Positions 52,366-60,625 of a stretch of 64,000 bases of DNA are shown here, one piece after another. The notes below the pieces were generated by a model, which was not told where the DNA came from, made no database searches, and worked only from the letters and a program-made list of their open reading frames with translations. This stretch comes from Pseudomonas sputi. Its GTDB lineage: Bacteria > Pseudomonadota > Gammaproteobacteria > Pseudomonadales > Pseudomonadaceae. The stretch lies in NCBI RefSeq assembly GCF_021603585.1, contig NZ_BQHI01000004.1, positions 248,001-312,000 on the forward strand, written 5' to 3'. Each line of letters begins with the position of its first letter. Position 1 is the first letter of the stretch. The position numbers and the translations under genes were made by a program.

Positions 52366-52938
52366 ATGAGCACACGAACTGATCTTTTAGTTACTGCCGA
52401 GTTATTGTTACGAACAAAAGGCTATGCAGCATTCAGCTATGCCGATTTAGCCGATGAAATTGGTATTAAAAAAGCCAGTATTCATCATCATTTTCCAACT
52501 AAAGAACATTTGGGGGCCGCGGTCATCGAGAGTTATCTTTTTAGGTTTAAAAATAAGCTGACATTAATTAACGAAGACAGCGCTGATGTGCTGGCGCGTT
52601 TGAAAAATTTTTCTGAGTTTTTCATTGACAGCTCCAACAGTGGCGCATTACCGCTGTGTGGCGCACTTGCCGCTGAGCTATCGGTACTGCCGGAGGCCCT
52701 TAAACAATTGACCCGACAATTTTTTGAAGTGCACCTTGCTTGGTTAAAAAATAATTTGGCGCTCGGGCAGTCGTTAAACGTCATCAAAGCAGAACTAGAT
52801 CCCGAGGCGCTGGCAAGGGCGCTATTGAGCGTGCTGGAAGGCGGTAGTTTTGTTGCATGGGCGCTCAGTGAGAGGGTGACGGATCTGGTTGGGTTTAATT
52901 TGATTTTGAATAGTAGTGTCGTGACAGGCCGGACCTGA
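52366..52938 (+). CDS. TetR-family regulator 3 of the thiol-stress island
   Basis: A 190-residue TetR regulator, closest to the one at 40022 (same first residues and the same KKASIHHHFPTKE recognition helix). Its only cysteine is in LPLCGALAAE near residue 101. The codons are more AT-rich than those of its paralogue, which suggests separate acquisition rather than recent local duplication. It probably controls the permease/lyase promoters that bear the shared operator. Confidence 0.87.
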   Translation: MSTRTDLLVTAELLLRTKGYAAFSYADLADEIGIKKASIHHHFPTKEHLGAAVIESYLFRFKNKLTLINEDSADVLARLKNFSEFFIDSSNSGALPLCGALAAELSVLPEALKQLTRQFFEVHLAWLKNNLALGQSLNVIKAELDPEALARALLSVLEGGSFVAWALSERVTDLVGFNLILNSSVVTGRT

Positions 52939-52980
52939 AGGCCATCGTTAAGCATTCCCGCGATGTAGCCGCCCAGTTGC

Positions 52981-53200
52981 ATCGCGGGGCAACGGGTTGA
53001 TGAGTAAGCACCGCGTCTAGGTGTTCAACGGGCTTGCGGCTGTAGCTTTCGTTGAGCTGGCGTTGGGATTCAGTCGCGATCATGTCGAACACCAACGAGG
53101 AATGTCCTGAACCGGACACGCCGGTGACCACTGTGATGCAGTGCTTGAGGACCTTCAAAGTGAAGCTGCGCAGATTATTGTGCAGGCGCCAATGATATCC
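52981..53200 (-). pseudogene. fragment of a UvrA-like ATPase gene
   Basis: A minus-strand frame contains LHNNLRSFTLKVLKHCITVV and then TGVSGSGHSSLVFD and ATESQRQLNESYS, matching the N-terminal ATP-binding part of UvrA-family proteins. The Walker A lysine is histidine (SGSGHSS), and the frame leaves the family shortly after. It is a remnant, not a gene. Confidence 0.7.
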
Positions 53201-53518
53201 ATGCCCTAGTACGGGGCAGGTTCCGGACCCGCAGCTTTGGCTCGTTGGAGCGGACCGCAGTGAAGACGATCCAGAATCGCGAGCACTCGCTTTGGCGATT
53301 GCCCGTCTGAGCGAGTGGAAGATTCGGCTCGACTCTGCGCGCACTTGTCTCCATGGAATTACGGGTAGTAGAGGCGCAGCACAAGCGATCACTGATATAA
53401 GCCGCTGCAATAGTGGGAAGCGTATGTTGCCGATATGCGCACTGAAGTTCCTCGTGCGATTTCAGGTCTGACGGGGGCCGAGCGACGCTTCCAAGTAAGG
53501 GAATGGGAGGAGGGGCTC
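53201..53518. other. gap with gene debris
   Basis: Short frames with no recognisable domain fill this stretch. Together with the UvrA fragment it marks the right border of the thiol-stress island. Confidence 0.3.
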
Positions 53519-53540
53519 TTCCCTCAAAGTTGTGAGGGAA
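53519..53540. terminator. small hairpin before the cytochrome promoter
   Basis: Stem TTCCCTCA with TGAGGGAA followed by a run of A residues. It could end leftward transcripts or lie between the debris zone and the promoter just downstream. Confidence 0.5.
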
Positions 53541-53544
53541 AAAA

Positions 53545-53574
53545 TTGACAATATTTTTTTGGCATAAGTATATT
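53545..53574 (+). promoter_or_regulatory. sigma-70 type promoter of the cytochrome pair
   Basis: A consensus -35 TTGACA at 53545 and a -10-like TATATT at 53569, 18 bases apart, in AT-rich sequence. A run AAAAAAGGAG about 10 bases before the GTG at 53696 is the ribosome site of the first cytochrome gene. Confidence 0.55.
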
Positions 53575-53695
53575 CATAAAAATCATTACAGCGCGGTATG
53601 TCGCTATCTAGCTCCTTCACCTATGGCATAAACTTGGGGCATAACTAGTTGGATCGCACTGTGAATGAGCCAATAAAAAAAGGAGTCAAAAAATC

Positions 53696-54397
53696 GTGAG
53701 TCTTTCAACAAGATTCTGTCTCAAGACCAGCATTAGTGCCTGCGTTGTTGTGCTGGCGACCGGAGCAAACGCCGAGTCCCTAGGTCAGAAAATCTACACT
53801 CAAGGAGGCGAGTCACCTGCAGCAGTGGCTTGCGCTACCTGCCATTCTACCAATGGGATGGGCAACAGCAGCGCAGGATTTCCCCGTCTTGAGGGCTTGC
53901 CGCAGAGTTATTTGGCCAAGCAACTTGAAGATTTTCGCTCTGGAAAACGAGCCAGTGCCGTGATGCAACCTATCGCATTGGCGCTTAAAAATACTGAAGG
54001 TGAGGCTGTTGCCCGCTACTTAAATGCATTAGTTGTCGATGCTCCGAGTGTCGGGTTGAATTCCACAGGTAGTCTGGGCAGTGTCGCTGAAAAACTGGTG
54101 AAGCAAGGAGACTGGAGTCGCAATATTCCTGCATGTGTGGCTTGTCACGGGGTGAGTAACACTGGCGTGGGAGAAAGCTTTCCCCCGCTTGTTGGCCAGT
54201 CCAGTGCCTACATCGCGGCGCAGTTAAATGCTTGGCGCAGTGGAACGCGAGAGAATGACCCAAATGAACTAATGAGCCATATCGCACGTTCGTTGAGCGA
54301 TACCGAAGTTCAAGATTTGTCAGTCTATTTGCCCAGGTTGAGCGGTGAGGTTAAGCAATGGAGTTTCCAGCGAAAATACTGCTCACTATTGCCATAG
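53696..54397 (+). CDS. diheme c-type cytochrome (TsdB-like/cytochrome c4 type)
   Basis: A 233-residue periplasmic cytochrome, GTG start with AAGGAG upstream. Signal peptide to about residue 26 (TGANA). Heme sites: CATCH near residue 43 and CVACH near 146. It has the cytochrome c4 two-domain shape. TsdB, the electron partner of thiosulfate dehydrogenase TsdA, has this architecture and is also encoded just upstream of tsdA. The gene overlaps the next one by 40 bases. It likely passes electrons from TsdA to a terminal oxidase. Confidence 0.85.
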   Translation: MSLSTRFCLKTSISACVVVLATGANAESLGQKIYTQGGESPAAVACATCHSTNGMGNSSAGFPRLEGLPQSYLAKQLEDFRSGKRASAVMQPIALALKNTEGEAVARYLNALVVDAPSVGLNSTGSLGSVAEKLVKQGDWSRNIPACVACHGVSNTGVGESFPPLVGQSSAYIAAQLNAWRSGTRENDPNELMSHIARSLSDTEVQDLSVYLPRLSGEVKQWSFQRKYCSLLP

Positions 54398-55341
54398 CTG
54401 TGCCACTTCTGGTTGCGAAAACGTTGTACGAAGAACGCGACATGGCTCCGACAATCAAGGGTCCGGTCGGATCTCAACGTGATGCGAATGCTCAAAGCTA
54501 CGCCATCGTGGCGGTTGATGCGGTTTCGCCTTCTGTATTTACCCCACCGCAGGAAATGGACCTGCCAGACAATGCCTTCGGGGTGCTGGTAAGGGAGGGC
54601 CGTGATATTTTTGTCAATACTCAAAAAAATGCTCCTGAGTATGTTGGCAATGGTCTTAACTGCAGTAATTGTCACCTCGATCAAGGTCGTAAGGCGGATT
54701 CTGCCCCTCTGTGGGGAGCTTATGGCATGTACCCCGCCTATCGAAAAAAGAATAACAAAGTGAATACGTTTACCGAACGGAAGCAGTGTTGCTTCGAATT
54801 CAGCATGAACGGCAAGGCTCCCTCCAGTGATAGTCATGTAATGAAAGCGCTCGGCACCTATGCCTATTGGCTCGCGACCAAGGCACCTGTGGGCGAGAAC
54901 CTTCCAGGGCGCCTCTATCCTGTTATCCCCGCACCTGAAAAAGGTTTTGATCTGGCTAAAGGGAAACAAATATATGTTGAACAATGTTCCATCTGCCATG
55001 GAGTGGAGGGGCAGGGCCAAAAGTCCTTGGGAGCATTCGTATTTCCGCCGCTTTGGGGATGGGGCTCTTACAACTGGGGGGCGGGGATGCACCGCATCAA
55101 TACTGCCGCCGGTTTTATCAAGCAAAATATGCCCCTGGGTAAGGGCGGTTCTCTGACGGATGATGAAGCTTGGCATGTGGCTGCATACATCAATAGCCAT
55201 GAGCGGCCTCAGGATCCTCGTCTGGTCGATGGTTCCATTGAAAAGACCCGAAAAAAGTATCACGAAGGCGACGGCGTAAACTTATACGGAGAGACCGTTA
55301 ATGGTGTGATGCTGGGACAAGGTATCAACCAACCGGATTAG
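54358..55341 (+). CDS. TsdA-like diheme thiosulfate dehydrogenase/tetrathionate reductase
   Basis: A 327-residue diheme cytochrome with an N-terminal signal or anchor (residues 5-20). Heme motifs: CSNCHL near residue 102 and CSICH near 216. Between them lies ERKQCCFEFSMNGKAP with the cysteine that serves as the unusual axial ligand of the catalytic heme in TsdA; NMPLG near 258 supplies a methionine ligand. TsdA joins two thiosulfates into tetrathionate or splits it. The gene starts inside the TsdB-like gene. The start has no classical ribosome site, which suggests coupling. Confidence 0.85.
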   Translation: MEFPAKILLTIAIAVPLLVAKTLYEERDMAPTIKGPVGSQRDANAQSYAIVAVDAVSPSVFTPPQEMDLPDNAFGVLVREGRDIFVNTQKNAPEYVGNGLNCSNCHLDQGRKADSAPLWGAYGMYPAYRKKNNKVNTFTERKQCCFEFSMNGKAPSSDSHVMKALGTYAYWLATKAPVGENLPGRLYPVIPAPEKGFDLAKGKQIYVEQCSICHGVEGQGQKSLGAFVFPPLWGWGSYNWGAGMHRINTAAGFIKQNMPLGKGGSLTDDEAWHVAAYINSHERPQDPRLVDGSIEKTRKKYHEGDGVNLYGETVNGVMLGQGINQPD

Positions 55342-55693
55342 CGCTAGCCGCGGCGCCGTGTGTAAGCAAATGTGCAATGTAGCCGTCAGCAGCTTCAATT
55401 GCATACCGCAGATGGGTTCTTGGAGTGGGCTGAAGTAGCCGGAAAATATCAGTCTACTTTAGGCCATCCCTAGCCAAAATGGAGGCGCGATGAACTTTTC
55501 CTGCATCATGCAAGTTTACTCATCTTTAAAAACCAGGGTGAGATCAAGTAGCCTCATTCAGCTACTTAATCCGTTGTGAGCCATGGCACGGTGTGACCCT
55601 GTGGGAGTTTGTCTGGCGGCCTTGATGGAGTTTATATAAAGTTACCAAGACCGCCGCTCCCTTATTTACAGCGCCCGCTTTGGGCGGCTGCGG
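55342..55693. other. gap between convergent cytochrome genes
   Basis: No gene is recognised. An open frame of about 29 codons at 55490 has weak support. Near 55600-55660 CCTGTGGGAG...GCGGCC and CCGCCGCTCCC resemble a degenerate Pseudomonas REP element. A short stem, GCGCCCGC...GGGCGGCTGC, near 55670 may terminate the leftward gene. Confidence 0.4.
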
Positions 55694-57718
55694 TTAATAC
55701 CGCGCATCCACCGGCTTACCACCCTTCGGCCAATCCTTCAGTTTGTCCGGGAAATCCGGCCTTGGCTGCTGGGTAAAGTACGCGGCCACATCCACCGCCT
55801 CTTGGTCAGACAACCCTCCCTGCCCCAATGGAAATTTCTCGTGGAACCCGATCGGCATGTTGCGTTTAACAAACGCCGCGGCCGTGTATGCGCGCGCCAT
55901 CCCCGCCCCAATATTGAACGACTGTTCGCCCCACAACGGTGGGTACACCCGTTCGCCGTCCGCTCGCGTCAGACCTTGGCCATTGTCGCCATGGCACACC
56001 GCACATTGCTTGGCATAAACCAGCTTGCCGTTGTCCAGATTAGGCTTGATCGCCGTGTCGACCTTGCCCACCCCGCGCCCTGCCACTCTATCTTCCGGCT
56101 TAGTGTTGTGTTTCATCCAGTCGAAGTACGCCACCATCGCCTGCATATCTGTCGATTGTGGTGGCAGTGGCTTGCCATTCATGGAGCGGCGAAAGCAGCC
56201 GTTGATCCGTTCTTCCAGGGTCACCACTTTGCCCGCACGTGGCGCATAACCTGGGAAAAACGCCGAGACGCCAACAAACGGCGAACCGTCCGCCACAGTG
56301 CCCGCGTTGAGATGGCAACTGGTGCAATTGAGCGAGTTGCCGACGTTATTGGGCAGCAGCTCCTTGGTCTGCAGATGCAGGCGCATGCCGCGTACAACTT
56401 GTTCGGCGTTGGGGGCTGTCAGTAACTCAGCCAAACGTGGGGTTTCGAAGGCTGAAGAATCAGTGGTGATCGGGTTGAGCTGGTCGCGCATTTTCTTCAC
56501 TTGGGCTGCGCTGATGGGCGTGCCTTCATTGTTCCAACTGCTGCGCACGAAGCTGAGAATTTCGGCGATTTCCTGATCTGCCAGGCGAGCAAACCCGGGC
56601 ATGGTGTAGACCCGTGGATGGGTTGCCGTCTCAGCCGTTTTCCACCCGGTGAGGGTGATGTGCAGCAGTGAAGCCGGGTCGTTCGAGGCGACACTCGGGT
56701 TACCGGCCAACTGTGGAAACAGGCCTTTCACCCCGCCGCCATCGCTACGGTGGCAGTCACTGCAAAACTGCATGTAACCCAGGCCGCCACGGCTGTTGAA
56801 CAGTTCCTTGGGCGGTGCTGCGGGCTCGTGCGCCACGGCAGGCATCGGCAGGTCATCCTTACCTGGCGGCAGGGATTTCAAATAGGTCGCGATGGCCGTC
56901 AAGTCAGTGTCAGTGAAGTGCTGAGTGCTGTGGTGAATCACATCGGCCATGTTGCCCGAGACTGTGGCAAAGCGGTTCTGCCCGGTTTTGAGCAGTTGCA
57001 CGGTGTCCTCCACCGTCCACAAGTTGCGCAGGCTCAACGCGCGCCAGTGTTCGACGGTCTCGCCGGCCAGGTAATGCTGGCCGCTGCGGTCCGCATCGCT
57101 CATGGCTTTTTCCTGGAAGGCGATGCCGCGCGGGGTGTGGCAAGAGCCGCAGTGGCCAAGGCCCTGGACCAGGTAAGCGCCACGGTTAAGCACTTCATCC
57201 TTCGCCGCGTCAGGCGCGAACTGCTGCTTGTCGAGAAACGCGAAATTCCACAACGCCAGGCCCCAGCGCTGGTTGAACGGAAAGCCCATCTGCGCTTCCA
57301 TGTTCGGTTTTTTCACTGCCTCCACGCCCTGCATCAGGTAGGCGAACAAGGCGCGCATATCGCCTTCGCTCATCTTCGCGTATGACGGATAGGGCATCGC
57401 CGGGTACACGTTCTGCCCGGCAGGCGTCACGCCTTCACGCATCAACCGGTCGAACTGCTCGAATGTGTACTGGCCGATGCCAGTGTCGCGGTCCGGGGTG
57501 ATGTTGCTCGAATAAATCGTGCCCATCGGCGTGCTCAGCTCCAGCCCGCCGGCCATTGGCGCGCCTTGTTTGGCGGTGTGGCAGGCGATGCAGTCGCCCA
57601 GTTGGGCAACGTACTTACCCTGTTCGATCAGCGAGGGGGGAGCTTCGTTGGCGTGCAGGGGAAGAGACAGACACAGCATCACCCCCACAAGGCACAGACG
57701 TAACAGGGGAAAAGTCAT
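55694..57718 (-). CDS. pentaheme fusion: triheme dehydrogenase-type cytochrome + TsdA
   Basis: A 674-residue periplasmic protein with a signal peptide (about residues 1-23). Residues 35-380 carry three heme motifs, CIACH, CGSCH and CSDCH, laid out as in the cytochrome subunit of alcohol and gluconate dehydrogenases (GGLELSTPMGTIYSSNITPD is typical). From about residue 420 on, a complete TsdA domain follows: CTSCHL, the ERINGCFRRSMNGKPL stretch with the cysteine ligand, CAVCH, and KRNMPIG. This fused order is unlike a normal TsdA and suggests a thiosulfate dehydrogenase with its own electron conduit. It faces the tsdBA-like pair tail to tail. Confidence 0.85.
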   Translation of the reverse strand: MTFPLLRLCLVGVMLCLSLPLHANEAPPSLIEQGKYVAQLGDCIACHTAKQGAPMAGGLELSTPMGTIYSSNITPDRDTGIGQYTFEQFDRLMREGVTPAGQNVYPAMPYPSYAKMSEGDMRALFAYLMQGVEAVKKPNMEAQMGFPFNQRWGLALWNFAFLDKQQFAPDAAKDEVLNRGAYLVQGLGHCGSCHTPRGIAFQEKAMSDADRSGQHYLAGETVEHWRALSLRNLWTVEDTVQLLKTGQNRFATVSGNMADVIHHSTQHFTDTDLTAIATYLKSLPPGKDDLPMPAVAHEPAAPPKELFNSRGGLGYMQFCSDCHRSDGGGVKGLFPQLAGNPSVASNDPASLLHITLTGWKTAETATHPRVYTMPGFARLADQEIAEILSFVRSSWNNEGTPISAAQVKKMRDQLNPITTDSSAFETPRLAELLTAPNAEQVVRGMRLHLQTKELLPNNVGNSLNCTSCHLNAGTVADGSPFVGVSAFFPGYAPRAGKVVTLEERINGCFRRSMNGKPLPPQSTDMQAMVAYFDWMKHNTKPEDRVAGRGVGKVDTAIKPNLDNGKLVYAKQCAVCHGDNGQGLTRADGERVYPPLWGEQSFNIGAGMARAYTAAAFVKRNMPIGFHEKFPLGQGGLSDQEAVDVAAYFTQQPRPDFPDKLKDWPKGGKPVDARY

Positions 57719-58070
57719 CGCACTATTCCTTTAATAACCCCGCCTGGGGCGGTCCCCTTGGCGCAGGTCTGCAATCGTTTTTGTTGAGCCATCAGGCAGA
57801 CAACCGGGGCGTGGTCAGCCCCAGCATCGTTTTAGCAAATTTTTTGCGGGCGTCCCTTGATGTGGGTCAGCGTCAGCCACTTACATCAAGGGATTTTATT
57901 AAGTGACTCGGACTTCGCCACTGACAACGCGATTTGAAAAAAGCGGTCGACGCAGTGCCCGCCGGTGACACTCACTACACCCATGCGCTCAGCCGAACAA
58001 AGCTGGGGGCAAGTCACGGGCTATAGGCGAGGCTTAGGCAGGCCTGGAAGTGGATGGCTCATGTACATCA
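57719..58070. promoter_or_regulatory. gap upstream of the fusion gene with long inverted repeat
   Basis: This 352-base stretch has no gene. CCCTTGATGT at 57854 and ACATCAAGGG at 57883 form a perfect 10-base inverted repeat. TTGAT-N4-GTCAG within it is a partial match to the ANR/FNR box (TTGAT-N4-ATCAA). It may control the fusion gene by oxygen; that is only a suggestion. Confidence 0.4.
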
Positions 58071-58871
58071 CTAAATAGCCTTCACCAGCAAGGCCACCGA
58101 AACCGCCATAGAAACAGCGGCGAACCCTTTTTGTAGGTGTGGACCTGCTAGCCGGGCCGCGATCAGGCGCCCGCACATCATGCCAACCAATGCGCCCAGG
58201 GAGAACGGCAGGGCAATCGCCCACTGCAGATGGCCGGCCGCAGAGCTTGCGGCAACGCCGGACATCGACACCAGTGCAATCACCGCCAGGGACGTTGCCA
58301 GCACCGACTGCGCGGTCAAATTGGTGTATCGCTGCAGCGCCGGCACCATCACAAAGCCGCCGCCCACGCCGAGCAAGCCCGAAAGCCCGCCCGCAACCAC
58401 GCCCGACACCGTGAGCGCCCAGGCGCACGGCGCCGTCCAGTTCAGCTTGCCTCGTTGGGCGTCCAATACGCAGGGCGGCGGCTTGCTCGCGACAGCGGCC
58501 TTTGACGCCGCGGACGGCGGCAACGACCGTTTGAATACCCGGAACGCCACATACATCAGCACGCAGGCAAACAGGATCGTCAGCGGACGATTCGGCGTGC
58601 GCTGCGCCAACCAAAGGCCCAGGGGCGAACAGATGATCCCGGCGGCGGCAATTAACAGCGCTGCCTTGTAGCGGACGGTGCCGTTTTTCAGGCCCATCAC
58701 CGCGCCCAGGGTCGCGGCCAGGCCGACGGCCAGCAGGCCAATGGGCCCGGCCTCGGCCATGCTCAAGCCCGCCCCGAACACCAGCAACGGCACCGCGAGT
58801 ATTCCACCGCCGGCGCCGGTCAGAGCCAGAATCACGCCCACTGTCAATCCGAGCAGTAAGACGATGATCAT
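58071..58871 (-). CDS. TauE/SafE-family sulfite exporter
   Basis: A 266-residue membrane protein with about 8 predicted helices. TGAGGGILAVPLLVFGAGLS near residue 18 and GLLGVGGGFVMVPALQRYTN near 160 are the two family repeats. TauE/SafE proteins export sulfite or sulfoacetate. Together with the sulfide oxidase and persulfide dioxygenase upstream, it removes the sulfite those enzymes make. It starts 28 bases after the SQR-type gene, in the same operon. Confidence 0.88.
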   Translation of the reverse strand: MIIVLLLGLTVGVILALTGAGGGILAVPLLVFGAGLSMAEAGPIGLLAVGLAATLGAVMGLKNGTVRYKAALLIAAAGIICSPLGLWLAQRTPNRPLTILFACVLMYVAFRVFKRSLPPSAASKAAVASKPPPCVLDAQRGKLNWTAPCAWALTVSGVVAGGLSGLLGVGGGFVMVPALQRYTNLTAQSVLATSLAVIALVSMSGVAASSAAGHLQWAIALPFSLGALVGMMCGRLIAARLAGPHLQKGFAAVSMAVSVALLVKAI

Positions 58872-58899
58872 TTCAGTCTCCTTGCGTTCAGCCCTGATT

Positions 58900-60570
58900 T
58901 CATTGGTCGGTCAACTCGGGTTTCGCCAGCCATTCGCGGCCCTTGAGCATGCCCTTCCAATACAGCGGTGGAAGAATCCGCTCTTTGAGCAGCCAGGCCA
59001 GCCGGGACGGGCGGGTACCGTCGATCAGCCATGACGGGAAGCTGGGGGCGACCTTGCCGCCATAGGTGAACTCCGCCAGGACGATCTTGCCGCGTTCCAC
59101 CGTCAGCGGGCAGGAGCCGTAACCGTCGTACTGCGCGCAACCGTTCGCCTTACCCATGGCCGCCAACACGTTATGGGCCACCACCGGCGCCTGCTTGCGG
59201 GCGGCGGCAGCGGTCTTGGCGTTGCTCGAATTGGCCGCGTCGCCCAGCGCATGAATGTTTGCCCAGGTTTTATGTCGCAGCGTGGCGGGGTCGACATCAA
59301 TCCAGCCGGCCGCGTCAGCCAACGGGCTGACTCGAATGAAATCCGGCGCGACCTGCGGCGGTACCACATGCAGTAAATCAAACTCACGGGTCACCACACG
59401 GGGGCTGCCATCCAGATTCACCCCGCTGAACGTGGCCGTCCGTGCCGGGCCGTCGACGCGGGTGAGGGTGTTGCCGAAATTCAGGTCGATACCGTAAGCA
59501 GTGACGTATTCCATCAGCGCCGGCACATAGTCCGGAACCCCGAACAGCACCGCACCGGCGCTGTAGAACTCGATCTCGATGGCATCCAGTACGCCGCTGC
59601 GTTTCCAATGATCGGCCGATAGGTACATGGCTTTTTGCGGCGCCCCGGCACATTTGATCGGCATCGGCGGCTGCGTGAAAATCGCCCGACCACCTCGCAG
59701 TTGCTGCACCCTTTCCCAGGTATAAGGTGCCAGGTGATACAGGTAGTTGGAGGTCACGCCGTTGCGGCCCAGGGTCTCCGACAAACCTTCGACGGCATGC
59801 CAATCGAGCTTCAGGCCGGGGCACACGATCAGTTGCTCGTATTTGACGACCCGGCAGCCATCCAGAATGACCGCATTTCGCTCGGGCTCGAAAGCCGCCA
59901 CCGCTGCCTTGATCCAATGCACGCCGCGGGGCAGGGTGGTGCCCATCGTGTGAGCCGTTTGACGCGCGTCGAACACACCGCCGCCCACCAGCGTCCAGCC
60001 AGGCTGGTAGTAATGCACATCGGCCGGGTCGACGATCGCAATGTCGAGCCCCGGCGCGCGGGCCAGCAGGCTGGAGGCGGTGGCGATACCCGCCGCGCCG
60101 GCGCCAATGATGACTACGGTGTGCTGCGCCTCAGCCACTTCGACCGGCGTGCGACCTTGGTTCGCAATCCGCCGAATCACGCCCTTCATATCGAACCCGG
60201 CTTTTTTGGCGCTCTCGACGATGTGCGGCAGGTCGTGTTGACCCGCTTGTGACAGCGCCCACATCGTTGTCGAGCGCATACCGGAGCGGCAATAGGCCAA
60301 CACCGGCTTGGGCAGTGTTTCCAACAGCTTGCCGAAGGCAGCCCCTTGCTCGTCGGTGACTTTGCCCGATTCGGCGGGAAGGTAGTGCGCCTCGATGCCG
60401 ACTGCGTCGGCGGCGCGTTTGATTTCGGCAAACAACGGTTGGTCGCTGCCTTCGCCATCGGGGCGGTTACAAATGATGGCACGAAAGCCGGCGGCTTTCA
60501 GTTCAGCCAATTGGCTGGGGAGAATCTGTTCTGATACCGATAAAGCAGGTGCAAGGCGGCGGATATCCAT
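58900..60570 (-). CDS. fusion of DUF442 (BLH) phosphatase-like domain and sulfide:quinone oxidoreductase
   Basis: A 556-residue two-domain protein. Residues 1-115 form a DUF442/BLH rhodanese-phosphatase-like domain with the catalytic loop AYCRSGMRSTT. Residues 145-550 form an SQR-type flavoprotein: IIGAGAAGIATASSLLAR binds FAD, and the two catalytic cysteines lie in KCAGAPQKAMYL and YDGYGSCPL, as in human SQOR. SQR oxidises sulfide to persulfide and reduces quinone at the membrane. It lies between the dioxygenase and the exporter genes. Confidence 0.9.
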   Translation of the reverse strand: MDIRRLAPALSVSEQILPSQLAELKAAGFRAIICNRPDGEGSDQPLFAEIKRAADAVGIEAHYLPAESGKVTDEQGAAFGKLLETLPKPVLAYCRSGMRSTTMWALSQAGQHDLPHIVESAKKAGFDMKGVIRRIANQGRTPVEVAEAQHTVVIIGAGAAGIATASSLLARAPGLDIAIVDPADVHYYQPGWTLVGGGVFDARQTAHTMGTTLPRGVHWIKAAVAAFEPERNAVILDGCRVVKYEQLIVCPGLKLDWHAVEGLSETLGRNGVTSNYLYHLAPYTWERVQQLRGGRAIFTQPPMPIKCAGAPQKAMYLSADHWKRSGVLDAIEIEFYSAGAVLFGVPDYVPALMEYVTAYGIDLNFGNTLTRVDGPARTATFSGVNLDGSPRVVTREFDLLHVVPPQVAPDFIRVSPLADAAGWIDVDPATLRHKTWANIHALGDAANSSNAKTAAAARKQAPVVAHNVLAAMGKANGCAQYDGYGSCPLTVERGKIVLAEFTYGGKVAPSFPSWLIDGTRPSRLAWLLKERILPPLYWKGMLKGREWLAKPELTDQ

Positions 60571-60603
60571 AAGTGTCTCCGTTATGGGTATTTTTCTTAT
60601 ATG

Positions 60604-60618
60604 TTTTTTTGGGGGGGG
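60604..60618. repeat. homopolymer tract T7G8 between SQR and dioxygenase genes
   Basis: Seven T residues are followed by eight G residues in the 55-base gap. Such a run is prone to slippage, and its length should be treated with care; it is intergenic and has no reading-frame effect. Confidence 0.7.
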
Positions 60619-60625
60619 ATGAGTG

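Noticed and set aside
54325-55263. 312-codon open frame antisense to the TsdA-like gene
   Set aside because: The heme motifs on the plus strand are decisive; the antisense frame has no motif or ribosome site.
55490-55579. Short open frame of about 29 codons with an ATG near 55490
   Set aside because: A GGAGG lies near its start but there is no conservation evidence, and the composition is that of a non-coding gap.
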